Source: Roseiarcus sp963741405
Lineage (GTDB): Bacteria > Pseudomonadota > Alphaproteobacteria > Rhizobiales > Beijerinckiaceae
Direction: 5' to 3'
Assembly: GCA_963741405.1 (NCBI GenBank)
Contig: CAVUHX010000034.1
Coordinates: forward strand, 372,001 to 436,000
Length of the DNA stretch: 64,000 nt
The notes below the pieces were generated by a model that saw only the letters and a list, made by a program, of their open reading frames with translations, was not told the DNA's origin and did not search any database. Within the stretch, counting starts at the first letter, position 1, and the number at the start of each line of letters is the position of its first letter. Position numbers and translations under genes: made by a program. Shown here piece by piece: positions 19,122 through 28,115 of the stretch.

Positions 19122-20963
19122 ATGAGCGCTGAGACACGCCGCGGGCGCATCGTCGCCGTAAACTCGCGGAACAGAAGGCAATGGTTGCGCGTTCGCGCCC
19201 GGTTCGCGTGGCGCTTTCTGACTGCGCGCTTCTCGTCCTCGCTCACCCGCCGCATCGTCGTCCTCAATCTTGGCGGCCTCGTCGTGTTGATGATCGGCTT
19301 CCTGCTGCTAAACCAGTTTCGGGCCGACATCATAGCGGCGCGCGTCCAGAGCCTGACGACCCAGGCCGATATCATCGCCGCCGCGATAGCCGCATCGGCG
19401 ACGGTCGATACCGACGCTATCACCGTCGATCCCGACAAGCTCCTTCAACTTGCTCCCGGTCAGACCGCCGCTCCGCCGGGCGACGAGGATGCAATCCAGT
19501 TCTCCATCAACCCGGAGCGGGTTGGACCCGTCCTCCATCGATTGGTCACGCCGACCCACACGCGCGCGCGCATTTACGACAGCGACGGCCGGCTTCTGCT
19601 CAATTCCCGCTCGCTCTCGGCGCACGGGGCCGTCGTCCGCTCCGAGTTGCCCGACAACCCGGAGCAGCGAGGGCTCGTCAGCCGGCTGACCGGCGTAGCG
19701 CGGAACTTTTTCGCCGCGCCGTCGCAGCCGCGCGCGCGCTACCCCTGGCTGGTCGACGGAAAGTCGGTGCCGGAGGTTGCCGGGGCCTTGAAGGGGCAGA
19801 CCCAGTCGGCTGCGCGCATCAACGATGAAGGCGAAACGATCGTCTCCGTGGCGGTGCCAATTCAATACATGATGGCGACGCGCGGGGCGCTTCAGTTGTC
19901 GACTCAGGGCGGCGACATCGACCGGGTGATCGCCGCCGAGCGATGGGCGATTTTGCGATTCTTCGCGGTTCTTGCCGCGGTTATGCTGGTCCTTTCGCTG
20001 TCGCTGGCCAACACCATCGCCGAGCCCGTGCGAAGGCTTGCGCACGCAGCCGAGCGCGTCAGGCGTGGCATCCGCTCGCGTCAGCAGATTCCGGACTTCA
20101 CTTCGCGGTCAGACGAGATTGGCCATCTTTCCCGCGCGCTGCGGGAAATGACGCAGGCGCTGTATAATCGGCTCGACGCGATCGAAAGTTTTGCCGCCGA
20201 CGTGGCTCATGAACTGAAGAATCCTCTGACGTCGTTGCGAAGCGCGCTTGAGACATTGCCCCGGGTGAAGGTCGGACACTCCCGGGACAAGTTGATCGCA
20301 GTTATGCAGCATGATGTGCGCCGGCTCGATCGGTTGATCTCCGACATCTCCGACGCTTCCCGCCTCGACGCGGAACTGGCGCGCGGCGAAGCCGGCCCGG
20401 TCGACATCGCCGCGCTCCTGCGCGCCGTTGTCTCGATGAGCCAGGATTCGCTGCGCAGCAACGGGGCCCGGATCGAGCTCTCAATTCCCTCGCGGCGTGG
20501 CCGCCGCGCCGACGTGGATTATTTCGTCCTGGGCCACGATTCGCGCCTGGCGCAGGTGGTGACGAATCTGATCGACAACGCCTGTTCGTTTTCCGAACCC
20601 GGCGGGAGCGTACGCGTCGCCGTCGCCAGGAGCGCGACCGCGACAGACGGTGAGGCGCCGGAGGAGAAAGTGGTGATTACCGTGGACGATGACGGTCCGG
20701 GCATCCCGCCGCATGCGCTGGAACGGATATTCGAGCGGTTCTACACCGATCGGCCCAGTCACGGGTTCGGCCAGAATTCCGGCCTCGGACTGTCGATTTC
20801 GCGACAGATTATCGAGGCGCATGGTGGGCGCATATGGGCTGCGAACCGGCCGGCGGAGGCGAACGCGGTCAAGGTCGGCGGATCCGCCGACGTCGCCATC
20901 GAGTCCGCCCGCCACGGAGCGGGCGCCCGATTTGTCGTAGAACTTCCAGCGTTCGCGCCATGA
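19122..20963 (+). CDS. chvG: Sensor histidine kinase ChvG/ExoS
   Basis: This 613-residue membrane kinase has a first membrane segment near residues 46-66, a large periplasmic sensor domain, a second segment at about 280-300 ('FFAVLAAVMLVLSLSLANTI'), and a HAMP domain. The H-box 'VAHELKNPLTSLRSALETL' contains the phospho-acceptor His at about 363, and N, G1 and G2 boxes follow ('LIDNACSFSEPG', 'DDDGPGIPPH', 'GLGLSISRQI'). It partners ChvI. Its stop overlaps the start of hprK (ATGA), so envelope sensing is coupled to PTS control genes in one operon. Confidence 0.93.
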   Translation: MSAETRRGRIVAVNSRNRRQWLRVRARFAWRFLTARFSSSLTRRIVVLNLGGLVVLMIGFLLLNQFRADIIAARVQSLTTQADIIAAAIAASATVDTDAITVDPDKLLQLAPGQTAAPPGDEDAIQFSINPERVGPVLHRLVTPTHTRARIYDSDGRLLLNSRSLSAHGAVVRSELPDNPEQRGLVSRLTGVARNFFAAPSQPRARYPWLVDGKSVPEVAGALKGQTQSAARINDEGETIVSVAVPIQYMMATRGALQLSTQGGDIDRVIAAERWAILRFFAVLAAVMLVLSLSLANTIAEPVRRLAHAAERVRRGIRSRQQIPDFTSRSDEIGHLSRALREMTQALYNRLDAIESFAADVAHELKNPLTSLRSALETLPRVKVGHSRDKLIAVMQHDVRRLDRLISDISDASRLDAELARGEAGPVDIAALLRAVVSMSQDSLRSNGARIELSIPSRRGRRADVDYFVLGHDSRLAQVVTNLIDNACSFSEPGGSVRVAVARSATATDGEAPEEKVVITVDDDGPGIPPHALERIFERFYTDRPSHGFGQNSGLGLSISRQIIEAHGGRIWAANRPAEANAVKVGGSADVAIESARHGAGARFVVELPAFAP

Positions 20964-21511
20964 GCGAACGGGGGCCGCGCGGAACGGGGATGCACGCAAC
21001 GGCCGTTATCTATGGCGAAAGCGGCGTGCTGGTTTCGGGTCCTTCGGGGTCCGGGAAGAGCGCGCTGGCTCTCGCGTTGCTCGCCCGGGCGCGGGAGATC
21101 GGGATCTTTGGCGCGCTCGTCGCCGACGACCGTATCTGGACGCGATCCGTCGGAGGCCGGCTGGTCGCATCGGGGGCGCCGCAAATCGCGGGGCTCGTCG
21201 AGCGGCGCGCGGCCGGTCTCGTGGCGGCGCCGCACGAATCGGCGGCCGTCATCGGGTTGTACGTCGAACTCAGTGGGTGCGGGCGCATGTGGCCGCGCCT
21301 GCCGGATGATCCGGACGTCGCGATCGTCGACGGTGTCCGCCTGTCGCGTCTGGCGCTGGATTCAGGCAAGAGCGCGGCGGACCACGCGGCCGCCGTGGAC
21401 GAACGCATAGCGAAAATCGCCGCCTCCGCAGGGAAGCGAAAACGAATTTCGCTTGAACATTGCGCCGCAGTGCACAAAAATGGCCCGCTTGCCGGTGCGC
21501 CGGAAGCCTAA
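20960..21511 (+). CDS. hprK: HPr kinase/phosphorylase, short alphaproteobacterial form
   Basis: The 183-residue product consists only of the kinase domain, with Walker A GPSGSGKS at residues 27-34. The N-terminal domain of Firmicutes HprK is missing, as is normal in this group. It phosphorylates HPr on the regulatory serine. ATG 20960 overlaps the chvG stop, and the EIIA and HPr genes follow. The internal start MHATAVIYGESG is a possible alternative. Confidence 0.88.
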   Translation: MSERGPRGTGMHATAVIYGESGVLVSGPSGSGKSALALALLARAREIGIFGALVADDRIWTRSVGGRLVASGAPQIAGLVERRAAGLVAAPHESAAVIGLYVELSGCGRMWPRLPDDPDVAIVDGVRLSRLALDSGKSAADHAAAVDERIAKIAASAGKRKRISLEHCAAVHKNGPLAGAPEA

Positions 21512-21534
21512 GCCGGCCGACTGATGGATCTTTG

Positions 21535-21936
21535 ATGATTGGAATGGTCCTGGTGACCCACGGCCAGCTTGCAACTGGTTTTCGCGCAGCCCTCGAACAT
21601 GTGGTGGGGCCACAGTCTCAGCTTGAGACGATAACGATTGGCCCTGATGACGACATGGAGCAGCGGCGCTCGGACATCCTCAACGCGGCCGCTCGGGTTC
21701 AGGACGGCATGGGCGTCGTGATCCTGACCGACATGTTCGGAGGCACGCCGTCCAATCTGGCAATCTCGGTGATGGATGGCGGCCGGATTGAGGTCATTTG
21801 CGGGGTCAATCTCCCGATGCTGATCAAACTCGCGACGATGCGCGAGACGGCAGACCTCGATCACGCGGTCGTGGAGGCGCGCGAAGCCGGGCGCAAGTAC
21901 ATCACCGTCGCCAGCAAGGTGCTCGCAGGTAAATGA
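21535..21936 (+). CDS. PTS EIIA component, mannose/sorbose type
   Basis: This 133-residue protein of the EIIA-Man fold has the phospho-accepting histidine at residue 9 ('GMVLVTHGQLATGF') and the conserved 'TDMFGGTPSNLAIS'. In alphaproteobacteria this protein is part of a regulatory PTS without a sugar permease, and no membrane EII gene is in the window. It overlaps the HPr gene by 4 bp. Confidence 0.92.
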   Translation: MIGMVLVTHGQLATGFRAALEHVVGPQSQLETITIGPDDDMEQRRSDILNAAARVQDGMGVVILTDMFGGTPSNLAISVMDGGRIEVICGVNLPMLIKLATMRETADLDHAVVEAREAGRKYITVASKVLAGK

Positions 21937-22256
21937 GCGAGCCAGGCGCCGAGGATGGAGGCGCAGCGCCGCCTGGGTTGAAGGGGGCGTTATCGCGCGA
22001 ACTTCAGATCGTGAATCGGAAAGGTCTGCACGCCCGCGCTACCGCCAAGTTTGTCCAGTGCGTCGAGCGGTTCGACGCCGACATCAAAGTGTCGAGGTGT
22101 GGTGAAACCGTCGGCGGTGATTCGATCATGGGCATTCTGACGCTTGGGGCCGGCGTAGGATCGAGCATCACGGTGTTCGCTGCGGGCGCGCAGGCGGGCG
22201 AAGCGCTGGAAGCGCTTGCCGAACTCGTCGCAAATCGGTTTGGCGAAGACGAGTGA
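21933..22256 (+). CDS. ptsH: Phosphocarrier protein HPr
   Basis: This 107-residue HPr has an N-terminal extension of about 18 residues. His33 in 'RKGLHARATAKF' is the PEP-dependent site (His15 in standard numbering) and Ser64 in 'GGDSIMGIL' is the HprK target (Ser46). It closes the chvI-chvG-hprK-EIIA-HPr operon and converges with lptB. Confidence 0.93.
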   Translation: MSEPGAEDGGAAPPGLKGALSRELQIVNRKGLHARATAKFVQCVERFDADIKVSRCGETVGGDSIMGILTLGAGVGSSITVFAAGAQAGEALEALAELVANRFGEDE

Positions 22257-22263
22257 AAGGCGC

Positions 22264-23103
22264 CTACATTCGGAAGTCCTCGCCCAGATAGAAGCGCCTG
22301 ACCTCCGGATGGGCGACGATCGCCTCGGGTGATCCCTCCGTCAGAACATGGCCGCTGTGAATGATATAGGCGCGGTCGATCAAACCCAGGGTCTCCCTCA
22401 CATTGTGGTCGGTGATCAGCACGCCTATCCCGCGGCCTTTCAGATGGCGCACAAGATCCTGAATGTCGCCGACCGCAATCGGATCGATGCCGGCGAACGG
22501 CTCGTCCAGCAGCATGAAGGATGGCTTGCCGGCGAGCGCCCGCGCGATCTCGCAACGCCTTCGCTCGCCGCCGGAGAGAGCAATCGACGGCGCCGTGCGC
22601 AGGCGCGCGATATCAAACTCGTCGAGCAGAGACTCGAGCGTGGCCTCGCGCGCGTCGCGGTTCGGTTCGTTCACCTCGAGCACCGCGCGAATGTTGTCTT
22701 CGACGTTCAGTCCCCTGAAGATTGACGGCTCTTGGGGCAGATAGCCGACGCCAAGACGCGCGCGCTGGAACATCGGCAAACCGGTGACATCATGGCCGTC
22801 AAGTTCGATCACCCCCTTGTCCGGCTTCACGAGTCCGGTGATCATATAGAAGACCGTGGTTTTGCCCGCGCCGTTCGGGCCGAGCAAACCGACCGCCTCG
22901 CCGCGACGCACCGAGATGCTGACGTCCTGCACCACCATTCGCCCGCGATAGCCTTTGCCGAGGCGATGGACGGCGAGCACTCCCTGACGGGCGCCGCCAT
23001 CCCTGGCGAGGGCGGAGGTCGATGGCGAACGGGTACGACTCGCGGCGAACCATTTCCACCGGCTCCGCACCACGGGTCTTTCGCTGGACGGATCTTCGCT
23101 CAC
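22264..23103 (-). CDS. lptB: LPS export ABC transporter ATPase LptB
   Basis: LptB powers LPS extraction from the inner membrane with LptFG. Motifs are Walker A GPNGAGKTT, 'YLPQEPSIFRGLNVEDNI', signature LSGGERRR, 'FMLLDEPFAGIDPIAV' and 'GVLITDHNVRETLGL'. The frame is open back to 23241 inside lptA, and the true start is unclear. I give GTG 23103, which leaves a 56-bp gap after lptA, but no strong ribosome site precedes it. Homologues often start close to 'VLAVHRLGKGYRG'. The N-terminal extension is unconserved and basic. It is the last of lptC-lptA-lptB. Confidence 0.9.
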   Translation of the reverse strand: MSEDPSSERPVVRSRWKWFAASRTRSPSTSALARDGGARQGVLAVHRLGKGYRGRMVVQDVSISVRRGEAVGLLGPNGAGKTTVFYMITGLVKPDKGVIELDGHDVTGLPMFQRARLGVGYLPQEPSIFRGLNVEDNIRAVLEVNEPNRDAREATLESLLDEFDIARLRTAPSIALSGGERRRCEIARALAGKPSFMLLDEPFAGIDPIAVGDIQDLVRHLKGRGIGVLITDHNVRETLGLIDRAYIIHSGHVLTEGSPEAIVAHPEVRRFYLGEDFRM

Positions 23104-23158
23104 AGGCGGACGCTGATGTCGGATGAACTGGCCTGCGAGAACTCGCCAAAGAACGCCC

Positions 23159-23779
23159 CTACTTCGGCTTCGCCGATTCGGCGCCGGCGTTCGGGAGGAA
23201 TTGCCCATGAACACGCCCGGATTTGGAGCCGGCCGTGTCAATCGTGGCCTGACTGGTTTTCAGATCGTAGGTCAGCTTGTCGCCCTTGGTGATGTTCTGA
23301 CCGTCGCTGAGCGTCACGTGGCCGATCAGCTGAACCTTGTTTTCGAGCTTGTCATAAACCGCGTTGTCGCCGGTCGCGACCTGGGTCTTGGAAATCACTG
23401 TCACGGGTCCTGTCGCCTCGAGCCGCGTGAGGCCCGAGCCGGATGAGGAGGTGCTTTGCTGTGCGTCGGGAGCCGCACCTCCGGGCGTCGGCGACCGTTC
23501 GAGGAAAACCGTCATCACCGAACAGGTCATCTTGGTGTCGCCCTGAACAACGACGACATTGCCGGAATAGATCGCCTTCTTCTCCTTGTCGAAATAGACC
23601 AGCTTGTCCGCGTCGATAGACACCGGCTCGTTCGAGCTTGTTCCGGGGAGGATCTGAATCGGGCTCGAGGCGGCCGGCGGGCCGGCGGCCTTTGTCGCCG
23701 CGCCGACGTCCTGAGAGGCAAGAATCATCGTCCCGATCAGCAGCGCCGCGCCAACCGATCTGTTCCGCCCGATCGTCAT
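23159..23779 (-). CDS. lptA: LPS transport periplasmic protein LptA
   Basis: The 206-residue protein has a signal peptide ('AALLIGTMILASQDVGAAT') and an OstA/LptA beta-jellyroll domain ('PVSIDADKLVYFDKEKKAIY', 'GNVVVVQGDTKM', 'GHVTLSDGQNITKGDKLTYD'). It forms the periplasmic bridge that carries LPS to the outer membrane. AAGGAG precedes the ATG, and the start overlaps the lptC stop by 4 bp. Confidence 0.92.
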   Translation of the reverse strand: MTIGRNRSVGAALLIGTMILASQDVGAATKAAGPPAASSPIQILPGTSSNEPVSIDADKLVYFDKEKKAIYSGNVVVVQGDTKMTCSVMTVFLERSPTPGGAAPDAQQSTSSSGSGLTRLEATGPVTVISKTQVATGDNAVYDKLENKVQLIGHVTLSDGQNITKGDKLTYDLKTSQATIDTAGSKSGRVHGQFLPNAGAESAKPK

Positions 23780-24504
23780 GGACTGGTCTCCTTCGCGTCG
23801 GCTTCCGCCGGCGGAGGCGGAACTATCGTTGTCCTGACGTGCCCCTCGAAGATGAATTCCTGGCCGTTATGACGGGCGGTGGCGCGGTCGCCCGTGATGG
23901 TCGTCCGCTCGCCGACGCTGACCTGCACCGGTTCGTCGCTTTGGTACACGCCGCTCTTAAAGTCGATGTCGGCGCTTCGCAACCGAACCTCGAACTTCCC
24001 GCTGGCGATCCGGACGTTGTTCGTCAGCTTCATTCGCTCGGCGACGCTGTCATACTGCCCGGAATCGGCGCTCAGGCGTGTCGCGTCTCCGCCCGTCGGG
24101 CCGATTTCGCCCGTCAGTTTCTGCAACTCCACGAGCGTCGGTTGCTTGATGTCCTGGAGCGCCCTTTCGGCCGTCAACGTATAGGCCTGTCCGTCGCTTC
24201 GGAACCCGGCGAGCTTGGGCCGCGCCATGGCGATCTTGGTCCCGTCGAGCGAAACGTCCGAGAAATCGAGCGCGCCGATTTTGGTCGAGAAAGGGTTGTA
24301 GACCGCGATCAGAACCATCGCGGCCACGCTTCCCAACCCGCAGACGAGAATCGCCCTGCGGAGGAATCGAACGCGAGACGACCGCCGTCGGGCGTCCCTG
24401 AAGGCACGCTCGCGATCGAACGGCGGCGACAGAATGGCGCGGCGCCGCCGGTTGGCGGCGGCCGGCGCCGCCGATCCCTCCGCACTGTTGAAGCCCGCCG
24501 TCAT
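23776..24504 (-). CDS. lptC: LPS export protein LptC
   Basis: This 242-residue protein has one N-terminal membrane segment ('AILVCGLGSVAAMVLIAVY') and a periplasmic LptC domain with 'PKLAGFRSDGQAYTLTAERA' and 'YDSVAERMKLTNNVRI'. It connects LptBFG to LptA. It is the first gene of the lptC-lptA-lptB set and is coupled to lptA. Confidence 0.9.
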   Translation of the reverse strand: MTAGFNSAEGSAAPAAANRRRRAILSPPFDRERAFRDARRRSSRVRFLRRAILVCGLGSVAAMVLIAVYNPFSTKIGALDFSDVSLDGTKIAMARPKLAGFRSDGQAYTLTAERALQDIKQPTLVELQKLTGEIGPTGGDATRLSADSGQYDSVAERMKLTNNVRIASGKFEVRLRSADIDFKSGVYQSDEPVQVSVGERTTITGDRATARHNGQEFIFEGHVRTTIVPPPPAEADAKETSP

Positions 24505-24727
24505 CGCGTTGTCCCGAACCCCGTCGCTCCGCGCTGATTACCACGCCGCCCGGAGGAAGACGATTAGCATGGCAAAGTTAGGGCCGACCCCGGGTGGAAT
24601 ACCTCTCGGGCCAAACGAAACTCGGCAACGACGACCACCAGGGCTGGGCGGCAGAATCGCTAGGAGCCTCTCGTCATTTGCCTCCGGACGCCTTTTGCGT
24701 TTAATGCAGCGTCGTTCGCGCCCTGTC

Positions 24728-24803
24728 GGGCCGGTAGCTCAATGGTTAGAGCCGGCCGCTCATAACGGTCTGGTTGCAGGTTCGAGTCCTGCCCGGCCCA
24801 CCA
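24728..24803 (+). tRNA. tRNA with anticodon CAT (Ile2 or elongator Met)
   Basis: A complete cloverleaf is visible: acceptor GGGCCGG/CCGGCCC, D-arm GCTC/GAGC, anticodon stem GGCCG/CGGTC with loop CTCATAA, T-arm GCAGG/CCTGC with TTCGAGT, and an encoded CCA. The anticodon CAT and the lack of the initiator's three G-C anticodon pairs exclude tRNA-fMet. The loop would suit tRNA-Ile2, whose C34 is modified to lysidine, but elongator Met cannot be excluded by eye. Confidence 0.93.
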
Positions 24804-25338
24804 TCTCCCGAGTCGCTATCCCATCAAATTGAATCCGAGTCATCGCTTCATTTTCCTGGATTCTTTGGTAAGCAACTTTCCAGCAAACCGATCCGACGGT
24901 CGCGTCGTCTGACCACCCCGGTGGCGGCCTGCGCCGGATTGGAGGATTGCTCGCAGGCCCTGAAGGAACCACGGCGTCCGGCAACTCGTCCAACAGGAAG
25001 TGGACCGCTGTGAGCTTCTCTTCCATGCGCTCTTGAGCGAAACGAAACCGCAGCGCAACGCCGAAATGGCCCGCGAAACGCCGGGCCTGCGCCGGATCGA
25101 CCGCGTCCAAATCGCCGCACGGAGAATCGCGAAAGGCCCTGATTTCTTGACGTTCGCGTGACCGCCGCTGCTTGTTCTCCCATGAGGCATCAGTCAAATC
25201 GGTTTCCCCTTACCTGATCCCGGGTGCGACTTTTGAGCGCATGTTTCGGCGGCCGAGGGAACCTGTCCTTTGGATCTTCGGGGACTGTACATTGAGCCGG
25301 CGGGGCCCCAGCCTCGCTGTCCGGAAACGGAGGATGCC
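24804..25338. other. Intergenic, no gene supported
   Basis: About 535 bp between the tRNA and the RidA gene. A long minus-strand frame here (25197 down to 24760) runs through the antisense of the tRNA and matches no family, so I do not call it. Confidence 0.4.
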
Positions 25339-25719
25339 ATGCACTATTTCCAGACGCCCGAGATGAAGGCGCTCGGCCTTCCCTTCAGCGCCGCCGTCAG
25401 GGTGGGCGACATGCTCTATCTTTCCGGCGCGCTCGGCAACCTTCCGGGAACGATGACGCTCGCGGAGGGCGGCATGGCGGGACAGGCGCGGCAGACGATG
25501 GAGAACATCGGCGCCGTGCTGCGCTTCTGCGGGCTCGGTTTCGACGACGTGGTGAAGTGCACCATCATGCTCGCCGACATGGCGGAATGGGGCGAGTTCA
25601 ACAAGATCTACGTCACATACTTCGCTCCCGACCGCCTGCCGGCGCGCTCGGCCTTCGGCTGCAGCGGTCTCGCGCTCGGAGGAAAGCTCGAAGTCGAGTG
25701 CCTCGCCCGCTATCCGTGA
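25339..25719 (+). CDS. RidA/YjgF family protein
   Basis: This 126-residue protein of the RidA fold often acts as an enamine/imine deaminase that protects PLP enzymes. Visible blocks are 'FSAAVRVGDMLYLSGALGNL', 'QARQTMENIGAVLRFCGLGF', 'DVVKCTIMLADMAEW' and 'PARSAFGCSGLALGGKLEVE'. The catalytic Arg of active RidA is kept as 'PARSAF'. GGAGG lies just upstream of ATG 25339. It stands alone. Confidence 0.9.
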   Translation: MHYFQTPEMKALGLPFSAAVRVGDMLYLSGALGNLPGTMTLAEGGMAGQARQTMENIGAVLRFCGLGFDDVVKCTIMLADMAEWGEFNKIYVTYFAPDRLPARSAFGCSGLALGGKLEVECLARYP

Positions 25720-25943
25720 ACCAATCGCCGCCTGCCGCTGGATGCGACCTGCGTCGAAATCGAACGCTTGGGAACCCCGGGTGAACGACGGCAGAGCTCA
25801 GGAAGCGGTCGTTCGCCGATGGCATGGCGAACGGGTCTAATCGACCTTGAGCTTACATTCGCGACGACGACGCCCCGAACGCGGCAGAGGCCTTTTCGCA
25901 GAGGACTCCGGCCGTCGGATTCTCGCAAGGACGTTGAATTCAC

Positions 25944-26510
25944 TTAGACGCCTTCGGCTTTGCGGGAGACATGCGCCGACTCGGAATGGGTCTCCTTAAT
26001 TGCGTCGATCACCGATTGAGGGTCCGCTGGTTGAGCCATCACTTCGGCCACTTCATCGACGCGATTGTGAAGGTGCGGGCTATCGTGGCGAAGCTCCTCG
26101 AGAAGTGCGACCACCTTGGCGATCTTTTGCTCGCTCAGGATCGTCAGCTCCAGATTGAGCAGTTCGCGGCGCTGGGTCAGGCGATCATCGCCTCTTTGCG
26201 TCGTGAGGATCAGGATAACCAGATAGAGGGATGCTAACGACGATACGCCCGCCAACCATGCAAACGGAGGCGGGTCGGGTGCGCGATAGCCAAGCGCGAG
26301 GGCGAACCAGTTCAGGCTCACCCAGGCGACGACGAAGGCGGTCAGTGTTGCGATGAAGCCGGCGCGGCCCAACAGCGATGTGATGCGATCAACGGCGCGC
26401 TGATGGTGTGTGGCGTTCGCATGGTGCTCCGCGTTGAGCCCCGCGACCGACTGGATGGTCTCCTGGATATGGATCGGAAGGATCGATGACGCGACATCCG
26501 TTTCAGCCAC
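25944..26510 (-). CDS. DUF1003 membrane protein
   Basis: This 188-residue protein starts at GTG and has two membrane segments ('FIATLTAFVVAWVSLNWFAL' and 'WLAGVSSLASLYLVILILT') followed by a soluble helical tail ('QRGDDRLTQRRELLNLELTI'). This layout is the DUF1003 pattern. The function is unknown. It begins the 26-38 kb cluster of small stress and envelope genes. Confidence 0.85.
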   Translation of the reverse strand: MAETDVASSILPIHIQETIQSVAGLNAEHHANATHHQRAVDRITSLLGRAGFIATLTAFVVAWVSLNWFALALGYRAPDPPPFAWLAGVSSLASLYLVILILTTQRGDDRLTQRRELLNLELTILSEQKIAKVVALLEELRHDSPHLHNRVDEVAEVMAQPADPQSVIDAIKETHSESAHVSRKAEGV

Positions 26511-26663
26511 TTGACATCCTCTATAGCCGAAACCGCCGCCCGCCGCAGATCAGCGTCGCGGATACTCAGCGCCGGCTCGCAGGATTGCAGCGCCATGATT
26601 GTTGCGCACGTCGTAGCCGCCGATCCACGAGAATAGCCGACAGAATAATGGGGAGAATGGCGT

Positions 26664-26897
26664 TCACCGCCCGGCATCCCGTCGGATTGGGCTCGCTATG
26701 AGGAGGCCCGCGGACTTCATGGCCTCCGCCTCGCGCACGGCGTCATTCAAGCCGGCAGTATAATTCTGAATCTTGCCGACGGACTTGTCGGCCTCGCCGT
26801 CACTCCGTAACTTGGCGTGGCCGACAGCCTTGCCAATGGCCTCCTTCGCGACGCCTTCGACTTCCTTGATGGAGCCGGCGACTCTGTTCTTGTCCAT
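26664..26897 (-). CDS. CsbD family stress protein
   Basis: This 77-residue soluble protein has the CsbD core 'MDKNRVAGSIKEVEGVAKEA' and 'GEADKSVGKIQN'. CsbD proteins are common in general stress regulons and their biochemical role is unclear. The C-terminal 18 residues depart from the family and may come from a small frameshift. AAGGAG precedes the ATG. A copy of the repeated TTCCGA motif lies about 104 bp upstream in the same orientation. A second CsbD gene is at 35131. Confidence 0.85.
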   Translation of the reverse strand: MDKNRVAGSIKEVEGVAKEAIGKAVGHAKLRSDGEADKSVGKIQNYTAGLNDAVREAEAMKSAGLLIASPIRRDAGR

Positions 26898-27000
26898 GAC
26901 TGGGCTCTCCTTGCGTATTGCGAAGAAACATGACGGCGCCAGGATTCAGGCCATGCGCCTCTGGCATTGAGGCGATAGGGGAGAAAGTCGAGAGACGGCA

Positions 27001-27022
27001 GCCTCGGAAACTACTTACTCGG
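27001..27022 (-). promoter_or_regulatory. Recurring TTCCGA motif, copy A (upstream of csbD)
   Basis: The minus strand reads AAGTAGTTTCCGAGGCT, one of six near-identical copies between 27 and 37.1 kb. It lies 104 bp before the CsbD start in matching orientation. It is probably a promoter or activator element. Confidence 0.5.
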
Positions 27023-27140
27023 GGCCGCACGTCGGCGACGCAGATTGAGAGACCGGATCGGAGGACGGCGAGGCGCCGCCGAGTCCGACAATCCCGCCCT
27101 TGCTCTTGCCTAGCCCGATCAAGTTTGTCGAAGAGCATGG

Positions 27141-27497
27141 CTAATAGGGGCTCGCAGGATTGAGGAACGCAAGCGCGACGATGCCAGGCGGTTTGCGCGC
27201 CGGCTCGGAACGGTCATGGATCGACGGCGCCGCTATCGCGCAGGAGTGCGATGCCGCTTCGTCGTGCCCCTCGGCCGCCACCGTCACGGACACGCTTAGT
27301 GGGTTTCTCGTCACCGAACATAACGGAGTCTTGATCGTCGAAATTGACCTGACGAAGATCGGACCCGTTTCCCGAGCGATCCCGTTCGGAAGCGATCCGG
27401 CTCGATCAGCGCCACTGAGGGATGCGGCTCCGAGAACGGCGCAGACGATGGCAATTGAAAAGACCGATCGCAGTAAGACGGAGTTTTCTCTTTGCAT
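27141..27497 (-). CDS. Possible secreted hypothetical protein
   Basis: The 118-residue frame begins with a plausible signal peptide ('LLRSVFSIAIVCAVLGAASL') and has GGGATAG ahead of the ATG. The rest resembles no family I know. An equally long plus-strand frame overlaps it, so this could be a chance frame. Confidence 0.35.
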   Translation of the reverse strand: MQRENSVLLRSVFSIAIVCAVLGAASLSGADRAGSLPNGIARETGPIFVRSISTIKTPLCSVTRNPLSVSVTVAAEGHDEAASHSCAIAAPSIHDRSEPARKPPGIVALAFLNPASPY

Positions 27498-28115
27498 GAA
27501 TTCTATCCCGTTGCGTAGTCGGTAGCCCGGGCATTCAACGTCGCGCCTGGCGGTCCAAAGTCTCGCGAATGCCTTCCGGCAGCTTGCCAGTTGGACTCTG
27601 GCGAAGTCGAAGACACAAGCGTCGGAAAATACTCAGGCCACGCGCCGACGGCGTCCCAGCTTTGGACGAACGCCGCGAACGCATTCGATACCCCGTGGAT
27701 TGACCAAGCAGGCCTGTCAGCTGCCAAACAAGGCCTTCCTCCGCAGGGTATGGTCCTGAGCCGCGCGAGCGAACTGACTTCCGGCGAAATGATTCTGTTC
27801 AGCATCCTCTGGAGCCGCTTTCGGCCTCCCGGCCACTTGTCGAATTTGCGTCGCTGAAAGAACTGGCGGAGCGGGTCGAACCCGCGGTTTCAATCAATGG
27901 CGCCTATCGCCGAAATGTGCGACCATATGGGGATGGTCAAGAAAGAACGCGGAAGGCTTCCGACGTGGCCGATTTCATGCTTGAGATCGCCCGGCGGACG
28001 TAGGGGAGAGCAACGCTGATCGGTCAACCGCTTCGCTCACCTTGGCTATGACGCCTCGCCGAACGATGCGCTAGACTGAGGTGTTGCGGGGAAAAAAGCG
28101 CAGGTGGCCCGACCC
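27498..28115. other. Gene-poor stretch with an orphan reading-frame end
   Basis: No complete gene is recognised. On the plus strand from about 27750 to 28003 one frame without a start codon reads 'EFASLKELAERVEPAVSING', then 'AYRRNVRPYGDGQERTRKAS' and 'DVADFMLEIARRT'. It looks like real protein, perhaps the C-terminus of a gene that has lost its beginning. Confidence 0.35.

Noticed and set aside
24570..24832. Plus-strand frame containing 'VAQWLEPAAHNGLVAGSSPA'
   Set aside because: This is the false translation of the sense strand of the same tRNA gene.
24760..25197. Minus-strand frame of 145 codons ending in 'VGRAGLEPATRPL'
   Set aside because: The ending is the well-known false translation of an antisense tRNA; the frame runs through the CAT tRNA gene and has no family match.
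27503..27857. Overlapping frames on both strands of about 90-100 codons
   Set aside because: Neither has a ribosome site, a signal or a family match.
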